Assembly (NCBI GenBank): GCA_965367015.1
Contig: CBDUGY010000080.1
Coordinates: forward strand, 1 to 13,938
Direction: 5' to 3'
From: CAXBES01 sp965367015
GTDB lineage: Bacteria > Bacteroidota > Bacteroidia > Flavobacteriales > Flavobacteriaceae
Length of the DNA: 13,938 nucleotides
Positions 1 through 6,702 of this stretch are shown here, one piece after another (within the stretch, counting starts at the first letter, position 1; every line of letters starts with the position of its first letter). The translations under genes and the position numbers were made by a program. The notes beneath the pieces were generated by a model. That model was not told where the DNA came from. It did no database searches and worked only from the letters and a program-made list of their open reading frames with translations.

Positions 1-1021
1 TAGTTGCCGCCGAAATTAAATCAAAATACTCGATGAGCATAGGTCTAATATAGCTATTATATGTCGCACCATACTGCATTCCGCCTTCATTATGCTGAGC
101 TTTATCATCATCATTATCATCGGCATAAAACTTTGCAATCTTTAAATATTCGTCCTGAAAATCTTCGAAAAGTCTTTGGTATCTGGTTTTCAATATTCTT
201 GCCTCATCATCACTTAATTCTGTACTGCCTGATATAGCGATAATTAATTTAATACTATGCAAACTATTATTTAATTGAATACCAGAAGAATAATTATTAT
301 TAGGAAATTTATGATCGTCAAAAGTCTTTTGATTTATGAAATAATCCATGAAAAAAGAATTTAACTTAAACAACTCTTGAACCAAGAGATGTTTTATCGA
401 TTGAGAACCATTGGGTGCTTGATCTTCGATCGCATCATTGCCCCAATCGTATAATAGTGAACCGGCGTTAGATAGCAAGCGAAATCTAGATGTCAATAAG
501 TGACGGTCTTCATTTATCCAATACTCTTCCAGATTATTAGAGGTATAGAATTCCCTTATTTCATCGATTAGATTTTGAGCTATAAAATTGATTCTTCTTA
601 TTTGTAATTCTTCATTTATTCCCAGAAAATTTTGTTCACCTTTTGATAAATTGAAATACAGAAGAATTAGTCGCAGAGGTGTTAAAGTCTTATAATCAGC
701 CTCTTGATGCCATTCCCAAGTCCAATCTTCACTAGATCCACAAAGAAGTATTTGATTGTGACTGATGCACAATTCCTTATAAGCGTCCGTTTCGCTAGTA
801 CCTAACAAAATCTTACGAAATAAGATATCAGGTCTGTCATTTTGCAATGAATCTGAAAGAGACTTTTTTAAATTTTTGAACTGTGCTTTTGATGAAATAT
901 TTATGCGAGGTCGTGAATTATCAATGGTTGGGTATTGAGCCATTGCATTAAAAGGTAAAAATTGTAATAGAAGTATAATAAATATTACTGTAAATTCTCT
1001 AAGAAACTGTCTAAAAAGCAT
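1..1021 (-). CDS. Secreted protein, possible (alpha/alpha)-toroid polysaccharide lyase/heparinase-like, C-terminus outside window
   Basis: An uninterrupted minus-strand frame runs from ATG at 1021 to the window edge, giving 340 residues and no stop, so the C-terminus is missing. Residues 1-28 are a clear signal peptide: a basic start, a hydrophobic stretch at 10-24, and AMA before Gln29, a usual Bacteroidota cleavage context. The mature part is helical and resembles (alpha/alpha)-toroid lyases: PRI near the mature N-terminus (38-40), YDW after a helix (191-193), LNNSLHS (250-256) followed by an Ala/Ile-rich helix, then NEGG (311-314) with YNSY (321-324), like the EGxxY...Y segment of heparinase II/III-type proteins. 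An acidic DDNDDD stretch (301-306) comes from a TCA/TTA-rich tract. The gene is real with good confidence. The lyase assignment is inference from motif resemblance, and no catalytic residue can be named from this fragment. It diverges from the pilin-like gene at 1335. Confidence 0.75.
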   Translation of the reverse strand, partial: MLFRQFLREFTVIFIILLLQFLPFNAMAQYPTIDNSRPRINISSKAQFKNLKKSLSDSLQNDRPDILFRKILLGTSETDAYKELCISHNQILLCGSSEDWTWEWHQEADYKTLTPLRLILLYFNLSKGEQNFLGINEELQIRRINFIAQNLIDEIREFYTSNNLEEYWINEDRHLLTSRFRLLSNAGSLLYDWGNDAIEDQAPNGSQSIKHLLVQELFKLNSFFMDYFINQKTFDDHKFPNNNYSSGIQLNNSLHSIKLIIAISGSTELSDDEARILKTRYQRLFEDFQDEYLKIAKFYADDNDDDKAQHNEGGMQYGATYNSYIRPMLIEYFDLISAAT

Positions 1022-1334
1022 TTATAACTTGTTAAGTTGATCTTTATCCAATTTTAATTATATAATTCCGCTATCGACGTTGCTCAGCATCAGGCAATTG
1101 ATATTTAAGGAAGTTAAAGGAATAATTGATCAGATTTTTCATAATTTTAAACACGAACAATATAGGGCATTAGAATTTTAAAAAAAATCCATGGGACTTA
1201 AACATTAATAATAAGTCAATAGTATCATCCTTTAATGAACGTCATGATTTTTTCAGAATATACTTTTACGAACAAAAAAAAATTGTAGCTTTGCGAGAGA
1301 CCATATTTATAATATATACTTAAACTATCGTATA
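1022..1334. other. Divergent intergenic region (313 bp)
   Basis: This AT-rich spacer separates the secreted-protein gene (minus) from the pilin-like gene (plus). It holds the plus-strand promoter at 1264-1293. A weaker minus-strand box, TAAAATTG (1056 to 1049), is one base off TAnnTTTG and could serve the leftward gene, but I see no matching upstream element. A small inverted repeat AACTT-GTT-AAGTT (1026-1038) lies in the leftward leader. No convincing gene was found here. Confidence 0.6.
1264..1293 (+). promoter_or_regulatory. Bacteroidota-type promoter for the pilin-like/DUF3822/rsmD genes
   Basis: TAGCTTTG at 1286-1293 is a perfect match to the TAnnTTTG -7 element of the Bacteroidota primary sigma factor. 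A TTTT tract at 1264-1267, 18 bp upstream, is an imperfect -33 element (consensus TTTG). The predicted start of transcription is near 1299, leaving a leader of about 35 nt before the ATG at 1335. Confidence 0.6.
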
Positions 1335-1997
1335 ATGAAATTAGTAATTCAGTTAGTTCTTTGGGTGGTAATCATTTTCTTGGGATGGAAACTATATAGT
1401 TCTGTAATCGGCCCTGTTGAGTTCAACAAGGTAAAAGAAGCTAGATACACAAAAGTCATTAAGAATTTAAAAGATATTCGCGCTGCCGAATTAGCTCACA
1501 AAGAGATTACCGGCAAATTTACAGGAAGCTTTGATAGTTTAGTACGTTTTATAGACACCGCTCAATTCGCAAATATTGAGAGACGAGATACCAGCTATGC
1601 CGATGTTGCAAAAAATAAGGCCTTTGGTTTAACAGAAGGATACTTTATTGAAGACATAGTTATTGACACTTTAGGATATACGGCTGTTAAAGATTCGCTT
1701 TTTCACGGAACAGATCGTTACAAGACAATGATGAATATTCCTGTGGAAGGTGTTGATGCAAAATTTGAACTACAAGCCGGTAGCATCGAGAAAAACGGTA
1801 CTGTATATTCAGTATTTGAAGCACGTGTTGCCAAAGACATTATTCTTGCCGATCGAGATAAAGACCTTCTAATGCAAGAGAAACAAGTTATTTCGGTGGA
1901 AGGTGTAAACGGACCTTATATAAAAGTTGGGTCTATGACAGAGGTAAATACCAGCGGAAACTGGCCTAAACTTTACGATTCTGCAAAAGACAAATAA
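1335..1997 (+). CDS. Membrane-anchored protein with pilin-like N-terminal architecture, unknown function
   Basis: This 220-residue protein has one N-terminal hydrophobic segment (about residues 4-24) and then a soluble, probably periplasmic domain. Directly after the membrane segment comes a long amphipathic helix with pattern RxxxVIxNLxxIRAAELAHKEITGKF (from about residue 37), then a FDSL stretch. This resembles type IV pilin and pseudopilin proteins, where a membrane helix continues into a solvent-exposed helix followed by a 'gkya.s...L' segment. No prepilin peptidase site (Gly before Phe/Met with Glu at +5) is visible, so it is at most pilin-like. The C-terminal half looks beta-rich. It is the first gene of the run with DUF3822 and rsmD, and its stop lies 43 bp before the TTG of the next frame, or only 1 bp before a likely upstream start. 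I recognise it only as a conserved hypothetical of Bacteroidota; function unknown. Confidence 0.85.
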   Translation: MKLVIQLVLWVVIIFLGWKLYSSVIGPVEFNKVKEARYTKVIKNLKDIRAAELAHKEITGKFTGSFDSLVRFIDTAQFANIERRDTSYADVAKNKAFGLTEGYFIEDIVIDTLGYTAVKDSLFHGTDRYKTMMNIPVEGVDAKFELQAGSIEKNGTVYSVFEARVAKDIILADRDKDLLMQEKQVISVEGVNGPYIKVGSMTEVNTSGNWPKLYDSAKDK

Positions 1998-2040
1998 CAT
2001 ACTAACAAAATCAAACCATAGACTGTCCGTTCAAGTTTCT

Positions 2041-2799
2041 TTGACCGGGCTTTCTTTTTTAATAGCAGATTCTACTGAAAAGGAAGCTGTCTTTTTTACT
2101 GAAAAAGACTTCGGAGGAACCAGAACCCCGGAAGAGGTATTAATTGAAATTCAACAATTTTTCGACACTACCGAAGCGCTTCAATATCATTTTGAAGATG
2201 TCTCGGTAATTTTTGCAAATAATATTTACACTCTTGTTCCCACGTCGCTATTCGACGAGTCGAAATTAAGCGAGTATTTGAAGTTCAATTCGAAGATGCT
2301 TACCAATGATTTCATATCTCATGATACCATTGAGAATCACGATCTGGTTGTAGTATATGTTCCTTTTGTAAATGTCACTAATTATTTTTTTGATCGTTTC
2401 GGAATCTTTCAATACTTCCACTCTGCATCAATTTTACTTAAATCTATACTTGATTCAGAGAAGCACTCAATCGTCCCTAAAGCCTATATACATGTTCTGG
2501 GCGAAACTTTCGATTGCATAATCATACGAGATGGTGTATTGCAATTGTGTAACTCATACCAGTACAGGACCCCGGAAGATTTTATATACTATTTACTTTT
2601 TTGTTTTGAACAATTAAATTTGAATCCAGATACCATTCAGCTATATCTTTGCGGAATGATCGCTGAAGATGATGATAATTATAAGATCATATATAAATAT
2701 ATCAGAAACGTTAATTTCACGGATAAACTTCAGTTAAGTGATATTAACATAAATTCATACGCAGATCACAATCATTTTATACTCAAAAATAATCTGTAA
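2041..2799 (+). CDS. DUF3822 family protein (actin/ASKHA-like fold), true start probably upstream
   Basis: This matches the Bacteroidota DUF3822 family, which is related to the actin/Hsp70/sugar-kinase fold. Visible elements are the N-terminal LTGLSFLI strand, VVVYVPFVNVTNYFFDRFG (102-120), YIHVLGETFDCIIIRDG (second subdomain, about 149-165) and a C-terminal LYLCG strand (about 202-206). Biological role unknown. The coordinate uses TTG at 2041, the only conventional start nearby, but this cuts into the conserved N-terminus: the frame stays open upstream to a stop at 1945-1947, and codons 2020-2040 encode RLSVQVS, which as I recall directly precedes LTGLSF in homologues. The only in-frame start candidates there are non-standard (ATA 1999, ATT 1978). 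The stop TAA shares its last A with the ATG of rsmD, indicating translational coupling. No ATP-binding residues can be identified securely. Confidence 0.82.
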   Translation: MTGLSFLIADSTEKEAVFFTEKDFGGTRTPEEVLIEIQQFFDTTEALQYHFEDVSVIFANNIYTLVPTSLFDESKLSEYLKFNSKMLTNDFISHDTIENHDLVVVYVPFVNVTNYFFDRFGIFQYFHSASILLKSILDSEKHSIVPKAYIHVLGETFDCIIIRDGVLQLCNSYQYRTPEDFIYYLLFCFEQLNLNPDTIQLYLCGMIAEDDDNYKIIYKYIRNVNFTDKLQLSDININSYADHNHFILKNNL

Positions 2800-3332
2800 T
2801 GAGAATAATTTCCGGGACCTATAAAGGCAAGCGACTAACTGCACCCAAGAATTTACCGGTTAGACCCACTACCGATTTTGCAAAAGAAGCCCTTTTTAAT
2901 ATCCTCAACCACAGGGTAAGTTTCGATGAAGTATCTTTGCTTGACCTATTTTCGGGTACCGGAAATATTAGCTTCGAATTCGCATCTCGTGGAACACAAG
3001 ATATTACCAGTGTAGATTCATTTTATGGATGCGTAAAATATATTCAAAAAATAGCGGATGAACTCACATTTCCAATCAAGGCTATTAAGTCTGAGGTAAA
3101 TAAATTTATCTTAAACTCCACCACTGCTTTCGACGTGATATTTGCAGATCCACCGTATGATTTCACGGCCGAACAAATCGACACTCTCGTATCAAATATC
3201 TTCGACAAAGACCTTTTAAATGAGGACGGGTTACTTATTATCGAGCATTCAAAACACACAGATCTTTCTGCAATAAGGCATTTCACCGAGTCCCGAAAGT
3301 ATGGAGGTTCAGTGTTTAGTTTTTTCGGTTAA
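2799..3332 (+). CDS. rsmD: 16S rRNA (guanine(966)-N(2))-methyltransferase RsmD
   Basis: RsmD transfers a methyl group from S-adenosylmethionine to N2 of G966 in 16S rRNA during assembly of the small subunit. The 177-residue length is typical. The N-terminal MRIISGTYKGKRL and VRPTTD (21-26) are RsmD hallmarks. DLFSGTGNIS (49-58) is the SAM-binding motif I, DPPY (117-120) is the catalytic (D/N)PPY motif of N-methyltransferases, and EHSK (149-152) plus YGGSVFSFF near the end match the family. The ATG overlaps the DUF3822 stop by one base, so the two are probably translationally coupled. No clear terminator follows; the next gene has its own promoter. Identification is firm from motifs; substrate position is taken from the family. 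Confidence 0.95.
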   Translation: MRIISGTYKGKRLTAPKNLPVRPTTDFAKEALFNILNHRVSFDEVSLLDLFSGTGNISFEFASRGTQDITSVDSFYGCVKYIQKIADELTFPIKAIKSEVNKFILNSTTAFDVIFADPPYDFTAEQIDTLVSNIFDKDLLNEDGLLIIEHSKHTDLSAIRHFTESRKYGGSVFSFFG

Positions 3333-3393
3333 TATTTCTACAATAGCTTTCTCTCTTGTAAGAAAATTTCCTTATCTATTGAATATCAGTCTT

Positions 3394-3425
3394 TTTGCAT
3401 TATATTAGATAGTAAACTAACTTTA
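3394..3425 (+). promoter_or_regulatory. Bacteroidota-type promoter for the 3443 gene
   Basis: TTTG at 3394-3397 and TAACTTTA at 3418-3425 (one mismatch to TAnnTTTG) are separated by 20 bp, the usual spacing. Predicted transcription start is near 3431, about 12 nt before the ATG at 3443, so the following gene is likely transcribed separately from rsmD. Confidence 0.55.
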
Positions 3426-3442
3426 ATAATTAGCGATCTTAT

Positions 3443-3826
3443 ATGGCAAATCTGATTAAGATGAAATTGGACATTGGCTTTGCAAGTTTCGAATTATATG
3501 ATGATTATTTAATTGCAACAGTTAAGGAAGGTGCTGTGCTTCAAGCAGATGAAATGAATAAATTTCATGAAGTTTTTAATAATCACTACTCAAACAGACC
3601 TTTTGGCTATATCTCTAATAGAAAATACGATTATACTATAGACCCAACTTATTATAAAGAAGTAGATAAATACGATATCAAGCTGGTGGGTATTGCAACG
3701 TTATGCTATACCAAGGCGTCTTATGATACCGCTAAATTTGCAGAGAAATTCTTCAGTTGGCCACATGAGGCGTTTTTTACCTTAGAAGAATGTACGGCCT
3801 GGATCAATACACTCCTCAAAAAATAA
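3443..3826 (+). CDS. Small STAS/SpoIIAA-like protein, unknown function
   Basis: A 127-residue soluble protein without signal peptide or membrane segment. The alternation of strands and helices resembles the SpoIIAA/STAS-like fold: a strand FASFELYDDYLIATV, a helix around DEMNKFHEVFNNHY, then a central strand FGYISNRKYDYTIDP (54-68), and a strand LVGIATLCYT (81-90) leading to the helix DTAKFAEKFF. A C-terminal FTLEECTAWINTLL matches the 'f.t.eeA..WL' end seen in bacterial STAS-like proteins. The fold call is inference; function is unknown. ATG at 3443 sits about 12 nt after the predicted transcription start; Met7 (ATG at 3461) is an alternative. It converges on rnpB: its stop (3824-3826) lies within the T-rich tract that ends the rnpB transcript on the other strand. 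Confidence 0.8.
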   Translation: MANLIKMKLDIGFASFELYDDYLIATVKEGAVLQADEMNKFHEVFNNHYSNRPFGYISNRKYDYTIDPTYYKEVDKYDIKLVGIATLCYTKASYDTAKFAEKFFSWPHEAFFTLEECTAWINTLLKK

Positions 3827-3830
3827 AAAA
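3818..3830 (-). terminator. U-rich 3' tract ending rnpB transcription
   Basis: Read on the minus strand, the last base pairs of RNase P RNA are followed by T6-A-T6 (3830 to 3818). Upstream of it in the transcript lie the 3' strand of P1 and a stable hairpin around 3860-3880. Intrinsic termination here is plausible, and the tract overlaps the last codons and stop of the convergent 3443 gene. Confidence 0.45.
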
Positions 3831-4154
3831 TAGCAGACCTATAAGCCGGATTCTGTCCCCATAGCAAATGCTACAGGGCCTTATCATTTATCTGGACGTA
3901 TTGTTACCAATACGCTCTATCTGTCTACCCTCCTGCATCGGGCGGGTACCCTCAAGCACAGGTTTACGTGACATTTCACCGCATAGAGTTTACCTGGTTT
4001 CACTACAGCATTACCTGTACATTCTTTCTGTTGCACTTGTCCGATCCCGGCATTTCTGCCTGGATGGCGGCCGTTAGCCGCTATGCTTCCCTATGGTGCC
4101 CGGACTTTCCTTCCAGACCCCCAAAGGGGTCTGAACGATAAGGCGGTCTGCTGG
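3830..4154 (-). ncRNA. rnpB: RNase P RNA, bacterial class A
   Basis: This is the catalytic RNA of ribonuclease P, which cleaves the 5' leader from pre-tRNAs. On the minus strand the conserved core is plain: GGAAAGTCCGGGC near the 5' end (conserved region I) and ACAGAATCCGGCTTAT near the 3' end (conserved region V), which form P4 together. AGCAGACC (4152 to 4145) pairs with GGTCTGCT (3839 to 3832) as helix P1, fixing both ends at about 321 nt plus a few flanking bases. A GACCCC/GGGGTC hairpin (about 4114-4133) fits P3, and GGTAAACTC is present in the CCA-binding area. It diverges from dnaX and converges with the 3443 gene. A 69-codon plus-strand frame inside it is fortuitous. Confidence 0.97.
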
Positions 4155-4156
4155 GA

Positions 4157-4164
4157 CAAAAGTA
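4157..4164 (-). promoter_or_regulatory. -7 element of the rnpB promoter
   Basis: TACTTTTG on the minus strand (4164 to 4157) is a perfect TAnnTTTG box. Transcription would begin about 5-6 nt downstream, at the first base of P1 (about 4152), so the RNA may be made with almost no 5' leader. I see no good TTTG at the -33 position. Confidence 0.55.
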
Positions 4165-4216
4165 CGTATTGCTCACATTTTATGTTGATAAATTCCTTAA
4201 AAATGCATAATCATTC

Positions 4217-4248
4217 TTTCGAATAGTAGGACTACATAGTTATATTTG
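4217..4248 (+). promoter_or_regulatory. dnaX promoter with a very short leader
   Basis: TATATTTG at 4241-4248 matches TAnnTTTG perfectly; TTTC at 4217-4220, 20 bp upstream, is a near match to TTTG. The expected transcription start (about 4253-4255) is only 4-6 nt before the dnaX ATG at 4259. It is back to back with the rnpB promoter. Confidence 0.6.
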
Positions 4249-4258
4249 TTCATTACCT

Positions 4259-6097
4259 ATGGAACATTTCATCGTATCGGCACGGAAGTACAGACCCACT
4301 CATTTTAAAGAGGTTGTGGGTCAACAGGCAATTACCAATACTCTGGAAAATGCCATTGAGAACAATCATCTCGCTCAGGCATTACTCTTTACGGGGCCGC
4401 GTGGTGTTGGAAAAACCACCTGTGCACGTATTCTCGCCAAGAAGATTAATCAGGATGGTACTGAAAAACCAAATGAAGATTTTGCTTTCAATATATTTGA
4501 ATTGGATGCCGCGTCTAATAATTCGGTTGATGATATTCGGAATTTAATTGATCAGGTTAGGATCCCTCCACAAGTAGGACAATACAAAGTTTATATCATA
4601 GATGAAGTACACATGTTGTCTTCGGCTGCATTTAATGCTTTTTTGAAGACCTTGGAAGAACCACCGAAGCACGCGATCTTTATTCTGGCAACTACCGAAA
4701 AACACAAGATTATTCCCACAATTCTGTCCCGTTGTCAGATCTTTGATTTTAAACGAATTACTGTTAAGGACATAAAACAACATCTGGGCGAAGTTGCTTC
4801 CTCCCAAGGAATCGACGCCGAGGATGATGCGCTGCACGTCATAGCCCAAAAGGCAGATGGTGCCTTGCGGGATGCATTATCAATCTTTGATCGTGTTGTT
4901 AGCTTTTCCGGAAAAACGTTAACGAGAGAAGTAGTTACTGAAAATCTCAATGTGCTCGATTACACCTATTATTTTCAGATTACAGATTTACTTTTAGAGA
5001 ATAACATCCCTAAAGTGTTAATTGCATATAATGACATTTTGGCGAAAGGATTTGACGGGCATCATTTTATTCTGGGGTTAGCATCACATTTCAGAGATCT
5101 ACTTGTCTGCAAGAATCAGGAAACGATCGATTTGCTTGAAGTGGGCGAACAGGTGAAAGCGATGTATTTTGAACAATCCCAGAAAACAACATCATCATTT
5201 TTAATTGATGGTATCGAATTGGCTAATTCTTGCGATTTAAAGTATAAAACGAGTCGGAATCAAAGATTATTGGTAGAATTATGCCTACTTCAACTCGCTT
5301 CGCTTACCGCGAAGGGTGAAAAAAAAAAGAGTAGTTCCTTCGGAAAAGCCGCTAAAAAGCGATTCGTAATACCTCCCTCCCATTTTGTTGCGGAAAATTT
5401 AGTTGAGGATATTTCAGTTAAAAAAACTATTGAAAAGGCAGAGGCTCCAACGATCGTAGATGCCTTAGATACAAATAATTCGGTCGAAGCTTCAAATAGT
5501 CCTTCAGAAAAAATAAACGGTGTAGAAGATTCGGAAGTTTTTTCCGAAGAAAACGTCACCCCTGATTCTCAGGAAGATGATCTGAAGACAACAGAAAAAG
5601 TGATTGAAAGGCCTCAAATTCTGGCAGAGAGAAACGCTAAGAAGGTTTCTGCGCTATCACTTAAAAGCATTCAGAAGAAGCAAGAAATGAAAAAGGAGTT
5701 GGTTGCTAATCAGCCTTCGCCGGAAAATTTACCTACCGATGTATTTACTGAAGAGGAAATGCAGGCAGTTTGGAATGATTACGCAGCTATTGTTGAAAAT
5801 GAGGGGAAGTATAATTTATTGTCTCATCTCTCTATGGGGATTCCGAAATTAGAAGGTTCTATAATTCATTTAGAGTTTCCGAATGATACGATAAGAGTTG
5901 AAGTGGAGCGCGCAAAGCACGAATTATTAGGGTTTTTACGCGAGAAATTACAGAATTACGATATCAGTCTTTCTATTGAGGTCAATGAAACTGCAGAAAA
6001 ACGTTATGCTTACACCACCAGAGAAAAATTTGAAAAGCTTAAAGAGAAGAATCCGCTAATAGATACGCTACGAAAAGAATTCGATCTTGACATTTAG
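4259..6097 (+). CDS. dnaX: DNA polymerase III subunit gamma/tau
   Basis: DnaX is the ATPase of the clamp loader; the full-length form (tau) also joins polymerase cores to the replisome. This 612-residue protein starts with the usual VSARKYRP. The AAA+ core shows Walker A GPRGVGKT (46-53), Walker B with DEVH (115-118), sensor 1 around ATTE (144-147), the arginine-finger SRC motif (157-159) and sensor 2 GALRD (201-205). The zinc-binding cysteine cluster that follows Walker A in E. coli is absent; only Cys55 remains there. The collar domain ends near residue 353. A low-complexity, charged linker (about 355-490) and a C-terminal domain from EEEMQAVWNDY (about 499) follow. At codons 354-357 an A10 run offers a slip site that would make a 358-residue gamma form (see separate feature). 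miaE follows after 21 bp. Confidence 0.96.
   Translation: MEHFIVSARKYRPTHFKEVVGQQAITNTLENAIENNHLAQALLFTGPRGVGKTTCARILAKKINQDGTEKPNEDFAFNIFELDAASNNSVDDIRNLIDQVRIPPQVGQYKVYIIDEVHMLSSAAFNAFLKTLEEPPKHAIFILATTEKHKIIPTILSRCQIFDFKRITVKDIKQHLGEVASSQGIDAEDDALHVIAQKADGALRDALSIFDRVVSFSGKTLTREVVTENLNVLDYTYYFQITDLLLENNIPKVLIAYNDILAKGFDGHHFILGLASHFRDLLVCKNQETIDLLEVGEQVKAMYFEQSQKTTSSFLIDGIELANSCDLKYKTSRNQRLLVELCLLQLASLTAKGEKKKSSSFGKAAKKRFVIPPSHFVAENLVEDISVKKTIEKAEAPTIVDALDTNNSVEASNSPSEKINGVEDSEVFSEENVTPDSQEDDLKTTEKVIERPQILAERNAKKVSALSLKSIQKKQEMKKELVANQPSPENLPTDVFTEEEMQAVWNDYAAIVENEGKYNLLSHLSMGIPKLEGSIIHLEFPNDTIRVEVERAKHELLGFLREKLQNYDISLSIEVNETAEKRYAYTTREKFEKLKEKNPLIDTLRKEFDLDI
5319..5334 (+). promoter_or_regulatory. 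dnaX: Candidate -1 frameshift or slippage site in dnaX (gamma form)
   Basis: A run of ten A (5319-5328) is read GAA AAA AAA AAG AGT AGT in the main frame, so it contains the heptamer A AAA AAG in the phase used for -1 tandem slippage. In the -1 frame the next codons are GAG (5329-5331) and TAG (5332-5334), ending a product at Lys357-Glu358. E. coli dnaX uses the same heptamer followed by AGT and also ends gamma with Glu before a stop. The site lies just after the clamp-loader collar domain. Two small hairpins follow: TTCC-TTC-GGAA (5335-5345, 5 nt past the slip site) and CGCT-AAAA-AGCG (5350-5361). The +1 frame also stops, at 5367-5369. RNA-polymerase slippage on A10, as in Thermus dnaX, is an alternative route. 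Confidence 0.6.
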
Positions 6098-6118
6098 AAC
6101 AAACATTATAAATTAATC

Positions 6119-6700
6119 ATGCTCGGACTTAAACTACCAACCGATCCACGCTGGGTGAACATAGTGGAAAAGAATATCGAAGAAATCTTGACGGATCATG
6201 CTTATTGTGAGCAAAAAGCCGCTTCTACAGCCATTTCTCTAATTGTTGGTTTTCCTGAATATACTGAGCTGGTTCAAGAAATGATTGCTTTGGTAAAAGA
6301 AGAAATCAGTCATTTTAAGATGGTCCATGATAAAATTCTGGAGCGAGGTTGGACGATGGGCAGGGATCGAAAAGACGAATATGTTTTACAAATAGTAAAA
6401 TTCTTCCCAAAAGGTGGCAGCAGAACAACGCAACTGATCCATCGTCTTTTATATGCCGCCTTAATTGAGGCGAGAAGCTGCGAGCGTTTCAGATTACTGA
6501 GCGAAGAACTGCAGGACAAAGAACTGTCTGAATTCTATAGAAAACTTATGGTAAGCGAGGCAAATCACTACACTATGTTCTTAGGATTTGCTAGAAAGTA
6601 CGGAGATCGAAAGGAAGTAGATAAAAAATGGAATGACCTACTAAATTTTGAAGCGGAAGTAATGAAAAACCTTAGTACAAGCGAAACCATTCATGGGTAA
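6119..6700 (+). CDS. miaE: tRNA-(ms[2]io[6]A)-hydroxylase, MiaE family
   Basis: MiaE is a non-haem di-iron monooxygenase that hydroxylates the isopentenyl side chain of ms2i6A37 in tRNAs. The 193-residue protein is a ferritin-like four-helix bundle with ligands in order: Glu31 (in AYCEQKAA), Glu62 and His65 (EEISH), Glu117 (LIEARSCERF), then Glu147 and His150 (SEANH). The RSCERF and SEANHY segments are characteristic of MiaE. It begins 21 bp after the dnaX stop with no visible promoter between, so it is probably cotranscribed. Its stop is only 2 bp from that of the convergent ppx gene. Substrate is assigned from the family; the MiaA and MiaB enzymes needed to make the precursor are not in the window. 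Confidence 0.92.
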   Translation: MLGLKLPTDPRWVNIVEKNIEEILTDHAYCEQKAASTAISLIVGFPEYTELVQEMIALVKEEISHFKMVHDKILERGWTMGRDRKDEYVLQIVKFFPKGGSRTTQLIHRLLYAALIEARSCERFRLLSEELQDKELSEFYRKLMVSEANHYTMFLGFARKYGDRKEVDKKWNDLLNFEAEVMKNLSTSETIHG

Positions 6701-6702
6701 TT

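Noticed and set aside
103..121. TCA/TTA-rich tract as a possible microsatellite
   Set aside because: On the minus strand it encodes an Asp-rich stretch inside an intact reading frame, with no sign of a variable repeat.
1098..1181. Short TTG-started frame of 27 codons in the 1022-1334 spacer
   Set aside because: Too short, no promoter or leader that fits it, and no recognisable family; random open frames of this size are common in AT-rich spacers.
3868..4077. 69-codon plus-strand open frame
   Set aside because: It lies wholly antisense within the RNase P RNA, whose conserved core and P1 pairing are clear; the frame has no family resemblance.
5418..5426. Second A-rich stretch (A7) in the dnaX linker as a slip site
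   Set aside because: The phase does not give tandem slippage codons and it lies in a Lys-rich linker where A runs are expected.
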